This document shows positions 34,925 through 46,515 of a stretch of DNA of 64,000 nt, piece after piece. The position numbers were made by a program, and so were the translations under genes. The notes below the pieces were generated by a model. The model was not told the DNA's origin. It saw nothing but the letters and a program-made list of their open reading frames with translations, and did not search any database. This stretch comes from Spodoptera frugiperda (Eukaryota > Arthropoda > Insecta > Lepidoptera > Noctuidae), in assembly GCF_023101765.2 (NCBI RefSeq), contig NC_064229.1, positions 3,228,001 through 3,292,000 on the forward strand. The letters are read 5' to 3'. Position 1 is the first letter of the stretch. The number at the start of each line of letters is the position of its first letter.

Positions 34925-35165
34925 TGAAAAGACTGATGACTGTTGTTGAAGCGAAAGAGGTGTGTAAGAATCGTAGCAATTGGCGTTCCATTGTCTCTGC
35001 CTACCCCCATGGGGGACAGGCATGCGGTTATGTGTGAGCTACGGACTACCTAGCGGGTTTACCGGGGCTCCGGCTCGAAAAGCAGGAGAAGGAACGGAGT
35101 GTTTTTTAGTCAGTAAGAGTCTGACACTCCCTCTCGCCTCGCCCAAGGTTATGTGTGTATGTACT
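34925..35165 (-). repeat. Repeat K interrupted by a C insertion
   Basis: GTAAGAATCGTAGCAATTGG, TTCCATTGTCTCTGCC and CATGGGGGACAGGCATGCGG match 39959-40065 and 42302-42412 in opposite orientation. The K sequence stops at GGTTATGTGTG (35026-35036) and resumes with the same 11 bases at 35147-35157. Confidence 0.75.
35037..35146 (+). mobile_element. R1 LINE tail (C), 3'-incomplete insertion
   Basis: From AGCTACGGACTACCTAGCGG to CCTCGCCCAA. The final 35 bp or so and the A-tail of C are missing, yet the piece is bounded by an exact 11-bp duplication. Confidence 0.85.
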
Positions 35166-35541
35166 CACATCCCTCAAACAAAAAAAATAGACCTAAAAAA
35201 AGATAAACATGCAACAATTACTAAACGTAATCAAAGAAAGTCAACTAAATGATCGTTGAGAGAAGTTCCGCAGTCGCCCTCAGACGCGTTCACTAATTGT
35301 TTCTTCAGTGAAGTCTTAGTTACAGACACCGACGCCTTTGACATCTTTAATGAAGTTATCTGGATAGCAGGGAAACGAATTAAAACGAAACATTTATGTT
35401 TCACTTCGTTTTGTTAAATTTAGATTGATATTTATAGGTTTAGGTCTTGTAGATAATTTTAGTAATAAACGGGAACTTTTTTTCATATACAAGTATGTGA
35501 TACATGGCTGTAGTGTAGTAATTTCTTTTTATATTTAAACG

Positions 35542-35712
35542 TGGTAAATCATCCCATAATTTCTCCCGCCATGTGCGAACAGTCTGAGAGTCTAAGAGTC
35601 TTGAGGCGAGAGGGAGTGTCAGACTCTTACAGACTAAAAACCACTCCGTTCCTACTCCTGCTTTTTAAACCGTAGCTCCGGTTACCTGATGGGCAGTCTG
35701 CAGCTCCTATAC
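35542..35712 (-). mobile_element. R1 LINE tail (C), minus strand, rearranged
   Basis: GGTAAATCATCCCATAATTT start. An extra CAGTCTGAGAGTCTAAGAGT segment precedes the GGAGTGTCAGACTCTTACAG block. Ends near GGCAGTCTGCAGCTCC. Confidence 0.8.
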
Positions 35713-36543
35713 TATCTGTTAAATATCTTTTTGTATAATCTATATTATTTTTTCTTTACCTGCTTAGTTTGTTCAAAATCCCGTAACTAAAACTCACTGG
35801 GTCAGAAATCTGTACTCTATTTTTGGTTTTCGAGATTTTGTTTTTTGTATCATCTAGTAATATAGCATACCATGGTTTAACGGTTTGATCTGTGCCTCGT
35901 GCAGGATCTTTATCTTCAATCTTTATTATTAACACGTTAATCTTGTAATAGCTTCAGCAGTTACTAAGTTCAAAGGAAGAGCTAATATTATCTGATTTAA
36001 AATTATATCTAGACGGATACCAAAGGAAAGGTTAACAAGAAATAAAACAAACGATTCGAACTTTAATCAATTTATCTTATTTTAGCACTAAATTTATCAC
36101 TGGATATTCAGGCCTAAAATATGCAAATTAATTTATACGGCTAATATTTTGAAAGTTATAAGCCGCTTTGATTTAACTGTTCAACCCACGGTTTGTCTAT
36201 ATTAAGATCCTGTGGATTTCACTCAATTATCAGTAAAATTGATTAAACTTGCTTTTTCAAATAAAACTGGTTGAACGAATAGCCTTAAACCAGTAAGAAA
36301 TTTTAAATTGTATTTTAAATTGAGTAAAGTATTATTTGTTATTCATTTACAGAAACATAATTGATAAGCTAGTCCGTTAATTTTACTTAACCAGCAAAAG
36401 TGTTATATTGTCTAAGATTTGTAAAATGGTCTATACATAAAAGCTAAAAAAGAAGAGGTACACAGAGCAACATTATCTGGTATACACCCAACACAACTAT
36501 CGCTGTACAATAACCTATACATGATTTTTACACACACAACATC
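35713..36543. other. No gene seen
   Basis: AT-rich, about 830 bp; nothing recognised. Confidence 0.4.
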
Positions 36544-36803
36544 ACCGAAAGGGTAGGCAAAGCTGCATATTACGGCACGTAATGCCGCTAAACAATGTAC
36601 ACCCACTTTTCACCATTTGTGTTATAAATCCCATGTAATAGGAGATGAGCCTATTGCACTGGACACAATTCCAGACTCCGTGCTACTACCGAGAAATTTT
36701 TCGAAAATCCGAAAAAAGCCCAGTAATACTTTGTCCGACCCAGGAATCGAACCCGAGACCCCTTGTTCGGCAGTCGCACTTGCGACCACTCGACCAACGA
36801 GGA
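36544..36803 (-). mobile_element. SINE D, nearly complete, minus strand
   Basis: In minus sense: CCTCGTTGGTCGAGTGGTCG head with TGGTCGAGTGG box A, perfect box B GGTTCGATTCC, CTCGGTAGTAGCACGGAGTC, CATGGGATTTATAACACAAA, and GCCTACCCTTTCGGTGATG end. The three overlapping frames at 36617-37065 are shadows. Confidence 0.88.
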
Positions 36804-37484
36804 GAAAAAGATGAATTTTTACATGGATACATTATGCACATTCCAAGAAATTACCCACACACATGTTAAGTATTGTATAACGATACTTGTGTCGATGTGC
36901 TGCCTGTATACCGAACTGTGTTGCTTCGTGTACAAATATAGTATAGATACCTATCTGATACTCTCCAAGGATTTAGCACATGGAAGGAATGTTTATAGCA
37001 AAAGGTACCTAAACCTGCACCGTCGTAAAACTCAGACTTCTGGACGTATGCGTACATTCGAATGATCAATGTGTTGAACCAAAGAAAGCCTTATTTTTGA
37101 CTCAAACTAGAATAGGTACAACGAGAAGCTACAAAGTGAAATAGATCAAATTCACCCAGGTAAAACCATTACAGTTCAGCCAGAAATAGCCAATACTTCT
37201 AGAAAACAAAAAGACAAAAGATTTGTTCAAAATATTTTCGATAAAAAATGACTTTTGTAGTTCCAAATCCTTTGAACCGATTTGGTCCTTCGGGACCTTA
37301 ATAAGTTCGAAAACAGAAATAGGATTGCTAAAATTGTAAATATTTGTGATTGAAATGTTTTTGAATTTGAATTTAATATTTATGATTAATCGTTTGTAAA
37401 AGCAAAGAGGATATTATAGTTATCATATTATTTTACTCTGTTCAAGTACATAATTATAGGGTTTTAATCATTACATATTTCAAT
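36804..37484. other. No gene seen
   Basis: No recognised element; short frames on both strands lack recognisable content. Confidence 0.4.
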
Positions 37485-37637
37485 AGTACCACGGAGTCTG
37501 AAAATGTGCCCAGTGTATGGCAATAGGCTCTACCCCTATAACATGGGACTTACAACATAAATTATTTAAAAACTGGGTGTACATTGTGCCATAATGTACA
37601 TCTCTGCCTACCCCTTCGGGAATAAAAGGCGTGACGA
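37485..37637 (+). mobile_element. SINE D, 5'-truncated
   Basis: Begins at AGTACCACGGAGTCTG and is intact to CGGGAATAAAAGGCGTGACG. The tRNA-related head is absent. Confidence 0.85.
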
Positions 37638-38372
37638 TTTTAATCACAACGTACTACGTAGTCTGAATAGCCATATTCTGTTAGCAATATTACAATGATA
37701 TATGCAGGCAACTATGTCAATACTAGGATGCTTAATATAGATACTTGCAAAGATATTCCTCATATACTTGATCACTATAATATCGAGAGTGTATTTGAAA
37801 TGTTTTGATTGAATATTCTCCCTAATTCTCTATGGTGTTGTGGATCTCCTTTACAGGTTATCGACCTAGATTCAAATTTAGATTTCAGCCATGATCGAAC
37901 TGCAGGGCAAAGTCCTCCCTACCTTCCTTCATTCATTCTTCTTCATTCCTTCGTCCATGAAAAATTTAAGTTAAGTTGATTTAAGGACGTAATCATTGAA
38001 ATACGAAATGCAAAATACTGCGGAATACTAGCTTATACGAATAACCAGATAAGTGACCTTAATGAAAGTTAACCTATGTAACAAATTAGTGTTTATGTAT
38101 GAGTTTATATTCGTATGCATAAAACATACTTTATTTAAAAAACGTATAACAGTTGGCACAAATCATAACTTTCAATTTCATCTTAACAAAACCTAGATTT
38201 ATTCAGTGACGTAATAGGATTTCCTCGTTTCGTTTTCCGAGAAAAATAATGCTTCAAACGACGGATTATTCAAATGACCGAAGCTGTTGCGATTATTCTA
38301 AATTCTGCCTGGGACTGAGAGGGGACGGAACAAGGTAAAGTGGACACTTTCCTCGGTTTCCTATGAATAAGT
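37638..38372. other. No gene; one RTE-like tail fragment
   Basis: AT-rich except for the fragment at 37882-37922. TTCATTC/CTTCATTCCTTC repeats at 37926-37952. Confidence 0.4.
37882..37922 (-). repeat. RTE-like LINE tail fragment (F)
   Basis: GATTTCAGCCATGATCG and GCAGGGCAAAGTCCTCCCT, the reverse of the LINE end seen at 47810-47852. Confidence 0.65.
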
Positions 38373-38514
38373 ATTACTAATATTATAGAATTAAATGTGA
38401 AAATGTTTGTGAGTTTGTGTGTATATTTGTTACTCAATCACGTCAAAATAGCTGAAGGGATCGGGATGTGGTACACGGGTAGATTGTAGTTTGGAATAAT
38501 AATACATACATCGT

Positions 38515-38957
38515 TTAACTGCTTCGTTGGCTGAGTAGTATCAAGTGCGACTGCTAGGTAAGGAATCTCAGGTTCGATTTCTGGGTCGGGCAAAGTATTA
38601 CTGGGCAATTTTCGGTTTTTCGAAAATTTCTCAGTAGTAATACGGAGTCTGGAATTGTGAATTGTGCCCAGTATATGGTAATAGGCCCTGTGCCCTATAA
38701 CATGGAACTTAGGTATAACACAAACGGTGAAAAGTGGTTGTACATTGTACAATGACATTACGTGCTACAACGTACACAACTGCCTTCCACGACTACCTAG
38801 TTTTACCGGGGTTTCGGCTCGAAAAGCAGGAGTAGGAACTGGGTGGTTTTTAGTCAGTAAGAGTCTGACACTCTCACGCACCTCGCCCAAGGCAGGAGAA
38901 GTCATTGGATGATTTCCACTCCCTAAAAAACTCATTAGGGATAAAAGGCGTGACGAT
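38515..38957 (+). mobile_element. SINE D nested in I and split by C
   Basis: Head CTTCGTTGGCTGAGTAGTAT and box B GGTTCGATTTC, then to the CGTACACAACTGCC segment. Interrupted by C (38787-38930) and resumes at AGGGATAAAAGGCGTGACG. Flanks ATAATACATACA (38499-38510) and ATAATACATATA (38964-38975) form a 12-bp target duplication with one mismatch. Confidence 0.87.
38787..38930 (+). mobile_element. R1 LINE tail (C) nested in SINE D
   Basis: CCACGACTACCTAGTTTTAC to GATGATTTCCACTCCC plus a short A-run. This is the innermost of three layers. No clear target duplication. Confidence 0.85.
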
Positions 38958-39335
38958 ATAACGATAATACATATACAATAAGTTACTTTTTATTCCACGG
39001 GAATGCAGACGGGAGCCACTGTCAGAAGCTAGTTATGAATAATTGGGACGTGCAAACGTTGGAACCGAATTGATTCGTTTAGGCCACTCTGCGGTTGTGC
39101 CGCAGTCACCGCTAACGCATCGTGCATACGTTAACTGTGACTAACTTTCGGCTGATTTATTTGTTTTGGAAATTTTACTGGACCTGCACATCGTGTATTG
39201 GTTTTAGTTTTGACGGGCATTTTTTGGTATTTCGTAGTTGGCATACTTGTTTTGGTTTTGTTACTTTTAATAAAAAGCATCAACACTCATACTTTTAACT
39301 TGTAAAATGTTCACAGTAGCGGTAAATAAAAATAT

Positions 39336-39545
39336 TTTTTAAAAAAAGTAACCGACTTATAGTTCTATAGAACCGACTTCTTAATAGTTAGGTTTTATCC
39401 CTAAAACTTTCTTCTAACTCTGAAAAATACTATGCCTAACAACGCATCAAAATCGGTGCAGCCAAACATAGATAATCACGCATAATCCTACATACATACA
39501 GGTCAAATTGATAACCTAATTTCTTTGAAGTCGATTTAAAACCAC
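39336..39545 (-). repeat. Repeat J, minus strand
   Basis: TTTAAATCGACTTCAAAGAA (minus sense) at the right, CCGATTTTGATGCGTTG and AGTATTTTTCAGAGTTAG internally, and GAAGTCGGTTCTATAGAAC at the left. The most complete of the three J copies. Confidence 0.65.
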
Positions 39546-39958
39546 CAAAATATTTGTCTGATATTATATCTTTCAAAAACAATATTTCACTCAAAGATTA
39601 CAAACCAAAATTTCCCATTAATCCTCAAGGAAATACCTAGAATTTCTCTTTAAACATTGTAAGCGTAAGGTATTAAGATTCAGTTCTGACGAAAGCCCCG
39701 TGTTTGTGTGTCTACAAAGCAAATTGGACCTAGTCGAACCTCAGATTGGTAGAGAACTGTTCAAATATAAACACCAGGAGACAGTTGACAAGCTTACAAC
39801 CTGTGTACCAACGGATTCGTGCAGTAATTTTGGTTTTGCTTTGTTTCCGAAATTAACATAGTCATAGCATCGATTTTAACAGAATGTTACAGAGACACGG
39901 ATATGATAGGAGGCAAGGAGGAGATGGGTTTGGATTTAATGTAAAATTATTTTCAAAT
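39546..39958. other. No gene seen
   Basis: AT-rich, no recognised element. Confidence 0.4.
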
Positions 39959-40065
39959 ACATACATACATAACCTCACGCCTGTCTCCCATGGGGGTACG
40001 CAAGGTCAATGGAACGCTAACTGCCACGATTCTTACACACTTCTTTTGCTTCAATTTTAATAATA
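39959..40065 (+). repeat. Repeat K copy
   Basis: ACATACATAACCTCACGCC, TGTCTCCCATGGGGGTACGC, CACGATTCTTACACACTTCT, then TTTGCTTC. Confidence 0.7.
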
Positions 40066-40599
40066 AAATAATTTTCATACTTCAACTTTAAAAAAAAATC
40101 AACAACCAGAAAATCAAATTCACGGTCCAAAAATGCTTTTCAACATTACAAATACTATTGCCTAATCTCCTAAAAATAATACTATTAAAAAAGGAAAATC
40201 ATCATACAATCTTCCTAATCTTTCCGATATTTACGGTGGGAAATGTCTCCGTACTTTTTTTCAAGTTGGCCTTTCATTTTTTCGTCTTATTTCCCAATTA
40301 TTTCCGAGATGTACCGTCGAATCGACAGGGGCTAAGCTCCCGCTTGTGAGCCGGATTATCGCCACTGGGCGAGACCAAGCATCCCTTTTTGTTCGCTTCT
40401 GACATGAACTTATGTTCCTTTTAACGATGAAATTTGTTATTACGTATTAACGTTTTTATTTTTATCGCATTATGGTTGAAGATTTTTAGTCTTGTAATTT
40501 GAGTAGCCATGAATGTAGATAATCGTAAAATGTAAATTTTGTACATTATTCACTAAATTAATTTCAGGTGTTTTAAATCCAAATTCAATGCGCTTGAAT
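40066..40599. other. No gene seen
   Basis: AT-rich. A short CpG-bearing segment at 40330-40375 is unidentified. Confidence 0.4.
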
Positions 40600-40710
40600 C
40601 ACCCAACTACCTACCTCACCCCTACCTTCCCAATCCCCAACAACGCTTCAATTCCTAAAACTCAAAAGCCCCGCAACGCACTTGAAAAATCTTCGGTGAT
40701 TCGGGTGTCC
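40600..40710 (+). mobile_element. Repeat B central fragment
   Basis: Pyrimidine-rich middle (CTACCTTCCCAATCCCCAAC) and GCCCCGCAACGCACTTG to ATTCGGGTGTCC; both ends missing. Confidence 0.75.
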
Positions 40711-41389
40711 ATTATTAAAAGATTTGATGGTGGCTAAATGACGTGTGTAGGTATATTAATAATATTAATGTTCTGTTTTCAATCATTAATTTTGTGATCT
40801 GGTTTATTTTATGATACTTTCATATGATTCATTTACACAAAACGTCCTCCGCTAATAAAGTAAAGTTTACAACAAGAGAATTTTATTTTTATAGCTATGA
40901 TCTATAGAAGCAAATTTCCTACAACAGAAACAGACTGCAATTTGTTAATTCCGGAACAATTGAAGAGTCCTTAAACTTACTGCTTCTAGCCATTTTAAAT
41001 GAAATACTTTGAAGGCTCAATCTTGATAAACGTCTTTTACGAGTAATCAAATGCCCTTATTTGTTAAATTGAATTTTAATGCCAAATTGTTAGTACAAGA
41101 CTGGTATTAAAATGTGTTTGTGAATGAGATTACTCTGAGATGTTTAACATTTTTGTCGAGTCCCAAATTGAAACATAAAATTCGTTGAAGAAAAATGTTT
41201 GGTCTAGTAAATTAAATTAAGGTGGAGTTTTAAACTTATTACTTCAATTAAGTTACTGCGCAGACATTTTTATTGTTTGGTAGGATTAAATATACTTGCA
41301 AAAATGCAGGTATATTTAGATTATAAAGATTAAAAAAATATACATATACCCTTATGAAAATATGGGTAAATCTTTTGGTGAAAAGTATG
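40711..41389. other. No gene seen
   Basis: AT-rich, no recognised element. Confidence 0.4.
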
Positions 41390-41481
41390 TGGTGCTTTGG
41401 GTGTCCATGGGCAGCATCGATTGCTTACCATTGACGCTGTCCATGGAATTACGATGGCCAAAAGAATTATACCATAAAAAT
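41390..41481 (+). mobile_element. Repeat B 3' fragment
   Basis: TTTGGGTGTCCATGGGCAGC, GATTGCTTACCATTGACG, then diverged to ATTATACCATAAAAATC. Confidence 0.75.
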
Positions 41482-42301
41482 CACAACTTCTTACTTCTTT
41501 TCTATATCTTATATGTATAGGTTCTGATCATGCTGGCCTTAAAAAGCTGTATATTGAAATCAAAATGTTGGAAACAACGTAAATAATACGACGTTATTAG
41601 TAATTTAAGAAATGTATAAATTTGAGAGAAAAAGAACAAAGGTTTTTGTAATTCTTTCGTCGATCTAATATTAACATACAATTATTTATAGAACTGAAAT
41701 AAATTGTTACTTTTATGCGAGAAAGTTAATGGAACCCTGGATCAAGGGTTGCTCATTTACTCAAGTCGGTCTTACGTCGAACAAATTGGTGATGATTAGA
41801 AAAGGTCCAAATTAAAAGTACCCACAACTGATGAGTTTTCGTCAAGAAATCAATGACTGTCGATGAAATGAAAGACATTGAAGAATTTAAGTTGAATGAT
41901 TCCAATAATTCATTTCAGTTACAATTTTAACAAAATCTTTTTGGTGTTTTGTTAGGGTTTAGATTTTTTTTCTGTAATAGAATAGAATCTAGAATTATGC
42001 TGGTAATGCAATTAAGTAGTAGAATGGTGAAGAATAAGTTTTCTGCTTGAAGAAATAAACGAAACGAAGAATTAAAGGCTTTAACGAAAAATTCGTTATA
42101 CAGTTAATTTATACAATTTTCTACATCTTTGTACTAATGATAGCTTAGGATATATTATTATATTTATGCAAGACGTAGCAAGTGCTTGGCGCTTGAGTTG
42201 TGATTTTGCCGACTTTAACAAGCGCTTGACGCCAGAGTTTAGATACGGTTAGTCGTATCTAAAAAATGTAAAACACAAAATAGAATTTCCCTGAATACAA
42301 A
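41482..42301. other. No gene seen
   Basis: AT-rich. GCGCTTGA/GCAAGTGCTTGGCGCTTG patches near 42178-42232 form a small local repeat. Confidence 0.4.
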
Positions 42302-42412
42302 ATACATACATAACCGCACGCCTGTCTCCCAGGCAGAGACCATGGAACTCTAGTAGCTACGAATCTTAGATACTTCTTTTGTTTCATCAATAGTCATAAT
42401 TTTCATGCATGT
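42302..42412 (+). repeat. Repeat K copy
   Basis: ATACATACATAACCGCACGC, CTGTCTCCCAGGCAGAGACC, ACGAATCTTAGATACTTCTT, then TTTGTTTC. Confidence 0.7.
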
Positions 42413-42837
42413 TAGTCGTATCTCAAATCGTAAAGAACAGAAAATGATTTCGCAGAACATTTTAATAGATTCCAGTAGAACCTATAGGAGTATAGGATGA
42501 TACATCAATATATTGTCCGACAAATAGCTCCTGTACTATTTAGGACGGACTACAAGTATGTTGATTGATCCCGGCGTCGATGTACTCTGTGATTTATGAT
42601 ACTATGGTCCGAATATTCTAGGGAAGGGTTACAATAGTGCCCAAACTAAATTGATTCTTACAAATTGCGAAGGTTCACGGACCTATAAATGGTAAGGAAG
42701 TTGTCAATAATACGTTGCTTTTAAGATTATGCTATATCAGACTTATTATGTTTTGAAGGTGTTAGTAGAGGGATTTTTTTTTACCAAAAGTATCTAGGTT
42801 ATTTTATCATATTTCAAGACTAATGAAACAAATCATT

Positions 42838-42929
42838 GTCTGGGTGTCATGTGTATCTGAACTAGTAGTTTTGTAAACGCTCCCACAATACAGGAGAAAA
42901 TTCATGTGTTGGGCAACGATTTAAGAAAA
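42838..42929 (+). mobile_element. SINE A 3' fragment
   Basis: Begins GTCTGGGTGTCATGTG and ends CAGGAGAAAATTCATGTG...GGGCAACGATTTAAG. The head is missing. Confidence 0.8.
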
Positions 42930-43742
42930 CGGGTAAAATATAAGTAAAAACAGATTCCGCCGTAGAAATTTTTGTAAATATGCAATGAATTGCTTAGTAA
43001 CTCGAAGATAAAATTTGTAAATAGCACTCGATAGTTTAGAAGCTTTATAAGAAGAAATAATTCTTTGTTCCATTTGTTTTTAGGTAATGCTAGCGACTAT
43101 GTAGGTTAAAAGAGTAATCTTTTTAGCATGGTGTGCAGGTTAGGCTCGTCCAGATCCATAATTAATCAATGTTAACTAAACCTCTTGCTGGTTTAGTTAT
43201 TACAAATGAAACCATTTGATTCAAATCCATCAGTTATACATAGTCGAAAGCATTAAATTCTATAGTTTAATATAGAACAATCACATGAAATAATCATACT
43301 ACTAAAATCTAGAATTTTAAACAAAAACAACCATAAAATACAAATACAAAACACTTAAGATAAAGTTAAAATACGAGGCACCTTCAACCATTTATTGTAC
43401 GTTTCAATATCTCCAATGCCATAAAATACTTACTTAATGCACTAGTATTCTCAACAAAAGAAGCTTGCACAATTCCATTCAAGTGCGGTGCAATCTCTGT
43501 GTAATGCAAATTCGAAGTAACGTCTGCTTATATCTGACTCGCATAAACATTTGGTAACATTGTTGAGTACCTCAGATTTAATAAAATTATAAAAATCAAT
43601 GTAGATATTGGTTGTATTGTCTATTGTATGGGATGCTTTGTTTATGTTTTATAGAAATGTAAATTAATAACGTGCTTTGAAATTGTATTTTTTCCGAAGT
43701 TTAGTAGAGGACTTGCTGTATGAAAATTAAGTTTAAAAAAGA
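42930..43742. other. No gene seen
   Basis: AT-rich, no recognised element. Confidence 0.4.
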
Positions 43743-43870
43743 AATCATTTATCATCATCGTCATCGTCGTATCAGCTACAAGACAACCAAGACTGAACAT
43801 AGGCCTCTCCGAGTGACTTCCCGATTGGCCGGTTGGAAGGCGTCTGCAACCTAGGGCCTTTACCAGCATT
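43743..43870 (-). repeat. LINE tail with ATC-rich 3' end (F)
   Basis: CATCATCGTCATCGTCG run, then CTGAACATAGGCCTCTCCGA, GACTTCCCGATTGGCC and AGGGCCTTTACCAGC. In minus sense this ends in a GAT-type simple tail, as in lepidopteran RTE/Dong-type elements. Confidence 0.6.
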
Positions 43871-43874
43871 CCGA

Positions 43875-44027
43875 GACGATCTCCGGCCACCGTAAGAGTT
43901 ACGCATGATAAGCAAGGGTGGCTCGCCGCCCGACCAGCACCAGACCGATACGTACAATGTGTCGCGTCGCGTTCCGCGCGCACCTCAAAGACCCATCAGA
44001 CCATCACAGATGGGTAGTAGGGTTGTT
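43875..44027 (+). mobile_element. R1 LINE 3' UTR fragment (C)
   Basis: GACGATCTCCGGCCACCGTA is identical to the stop-codon region of the LINE at 45534 (46496-46514), followed by the AGCAAGGGTGGCTCGCCGCC and CGCGTCGCGTTCCGCGCGC blocks. It ends soon after CACAGATGGG, before the A-tail. It may share the mechanism that produced the tail-less copy at 35037. The short frames at 43642-44207 are shadows. Confidence 0.85.
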
Positions 44028-45475
44028 GCCGGCTCTCGTCTGTCTACGTTGTGGTCGGACATTATTTTCGGAAGGCAACACATTGAAAGTAGTTTATATG
44101 TTAATAATCAAAATTTTGATTCCAACTCTATAATGAGTTGTGACGTGGCAGTTATGTACAACGTGCATGTGAATCGTTTCGTTTTGTTTCTGTTTCCGAC
44201 ATTATAAACAAAAATAATAACTCTATAATTGGTGCGATAGAATTATTAAAAGCAAAATAAATACAAACTCGATTTTAAAATCGTTATGAAGCAAATACTA
44301 CATTTTCATTTCTCATTTCCGTTGGAATATGAAACAATCGCGCTAGACCTAACAAATAAAAGTCTAAATATGCTCTTTACCCTTGCAATATCATTCTTGA
44401 CATTTGAAATGAACAATTGTGAATATTGGATTTTTAAAGAGTCGCTCTCTCGCTGTGTATTGTTTGGCCTTCTCGAGTCGTTTACAGAATTATTAAGAGT
44501 TACATTTGTTAAAAATACTTTTTAGAATTCACAATTATTACCAGGCGATTCTAAAAAAAAATATTTTTGAATACGTATTTTTTCCCAGTCGTACGTGTAT
44601 ATTGAAACTCATGTTTTCCCATTTATAACTGTATTCGGACAAACGAGTCTTAATTACGCTAAATACTACGCAAATCCCTTACAAATTCTTCCTTTACGAA
44701 GGCTGTCGAAAACAATCAATATTTTTAATTATCCCAAACTTCTACATAATTAAGTATTAACACGGAAATAATTACTACCTGCCAACTTAATGTCAAGAAT
44801 TTAATTTAATGGATCACAATCGAAAATACTTCCCATATTTCCTTTGCCTTTCAAACATCAAAAGGATCGTTTACCCTAGAAAACTCAATGGCGAAAAGGT
44901 CACTGAATTATCCTTACAAAATAGACCTTTTTAAAAACAAATATAAAGAGTTATAAACAACTGAGCATGTTGATTAAACTGTACTACGTGTTTTCTAACT
45001 AGGCTTTTATACAAATGAGGGAAATGTCCCAAATAAAAGGACTCTAAAGAGTTTGGCTCTTACGATCTTCTTAAAATTAGTGTACACAAAATTATGGGAA
45101 GTAAAATGTTAAAGGGACGTAAGTGACGAACGAATTGCGCATTTTAGAGGTATGTTAAAGTAAGCATGCGTTGAAATGAATGCCGAGAATTTGAGAAAAT
45201 GTTTTACAGTAACGACCATGATGTAATAAAGTTTTTCAACAGTAAGTCAGGAGACGATTTTAAATGTAATTCGAATAAGCACCCATTTTCAATTCGAATT
45301 ATGGTCGCTTTGCATATTATTGAAGACATTAAAGTGATTGCTTTCATTAATTACTTGTAAGAAGAGCTAAAACTTAATGACAGTCTTAAGTTTTCATTCA
45401 AGATTGTACGTACCTGTGGTTATGATAGATTCTGAGATTAACCGTAAAAAAGTAAAAGTATTTATGGAAATAGGT
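44028..45475. other. No gene seen
   Basis: About 1.4 kb of AT-rich sequence. The frame at 44286-44525 is unrecognised and unsupported. Confidence 0.4.
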
Positions 45476-45533
45476 CTTTTTTTATAGCCGGTAAACGAGC
45501 AGACGTATCACCTGATGGTAAGCAATCGCCGCC

Positions 45534-46515
45534 ATAACGGCAGGAGGGGTTACCATCGGCGTCGAGACGACGATGAAGTATCTAGGACTCGTCCTCGACA
45601 GTCGATGGAACTTCGTGGAGCACTTCCGACGTTTGGCTCCTAAGTTGGAACGGACGGGGGCTGCGCTTAAGCGGCTCCTGCCAAACCTCGGGGGGCCAAA
45701 TGCCTCCTGCCGGAGGTTGTACGCGGGGATCGTGGTCCATGGCCCTCTACGGCGCCCCTGTGTGGGCGCCGAACCTGATGCGGCGGCCAGCTCGGACGCT
45801 GCTCACGTCTCAGAGGGTCATGGCCATCCGAGTGATCCGTGGATATCGCACGATCTCCGGGGAGGCGGCGAACCTCCTTGCCGGATTACCGTCTTGGGAT
45901 TTGGAGGCGAAGGTGCTCGCGCGCGTGTTCAGTTTGCGCGCCGACGCGTGTCGCCGGGGCGAAACTCCACTGCCGCGCCAGATCAGTGCGTGGCGGGACG
46001 AGCTCCGGCGCGATCTCATGGCGGAATGGCAGCAACGACTGTCGCAACCGAGGACTGGGCTCGCTGTCATCGCAGCGGTAAGTCCCCTCTTTGAGGAGTG
46101 GCTAGAGAGGCGCCACGGCGTCCTCACCTACCGCCTGACGCAGGTGCTTACCGGACATGGGAGTTTCGGTAGGTTCCTGTTCCTTATTGGGCGGGAGGAA
46201 ACGCCCGGATGTCATCACTGTGAGGACCGCCCGGAGGACACGGTAGAACATACGGTGGCGGTGTGCCCTGCATGGGCTGAGCACCGCCAAGTCCTCAGGG
46301 ATGTGGTCGGCGACGGCGACCTCTCGCGCCCGGCACTGGTTCAGGCCATGGTGCGGAGCGAGAGGGACTGGGATGCCGTCTCCTCCTTCTGCGAAGCAGT
46401 CATGCTAGCTAAGGAGGAGGCGGGGCGCGTGAGAGAACAAACCTCCTCACGCCCCAGCCGTCGCGAGAGACAGTCCGGGCGTCGGGGATCGCGCGACGAT
46501 CTCCGGCCACCGTAA
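45534..46515 (+). pseudogene. LINE ORF2 C-terminal part, one frameshift
   Basis: The open frame begins at the insertion boundary and continues through KYLGLVLDSRW (RT motif 7 region, about 45576-45608). Near 45735-45742 the frame shifts by one base: upstream coding is in the frame of 45573-46094 and downstream in the frame of 45700-46515. An extra G in the GTGGTCC stretch would explain it. Downstream features are MALYGAPVWA, a helical region, LTGHGSFGRFLF, and a zinc-knuckle-like motif C-x2-C-x9-H-x4-C (CHHC to HTVAVC). The C-terminus is rich in arginine and serine. The product would not be functional because the RT catalytic core is missing. Confidence 0.88.

Larger units (their letters stand above)
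38373..39032 (+). mobile_element. Repeat I split by SINE D
   Basis: Left part 38373-38514 (TACTAATATTATAGAATTAA, AATAGCTGAAGGGATCGGGA); right part 38958-39032 (CACGGGAATGCAGACGGGAG then GTCAGAAGCTAGT). SINE D lies between. The CTAGT end fits a Helitron-like 3' terminus. Confidence 0.75.

Noticed and set aside
36617..37065. Several overlapping plus-strand frames
   Set aside because: They read through the reverse of SINE D, including its box B; no protein signature.
43642..44207. Cluster of overlapping frames on both strands
   Set aside because: All lie over LINE-tail fragments (F and C) and show no consistent protein.
45573..46094. 173-codon frame treated as a separate gene
   Set aside because: It is the upstream part of the LINE ORF2; after the frameshift near 45738 its remaining codons are out of frame noise opposite the real LINE frame.
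45810..46290. Minus and third-frame ORFs within the LINE
   Set aside because: GC-rich coding sequence produces long shadow frames; none contains known domains.
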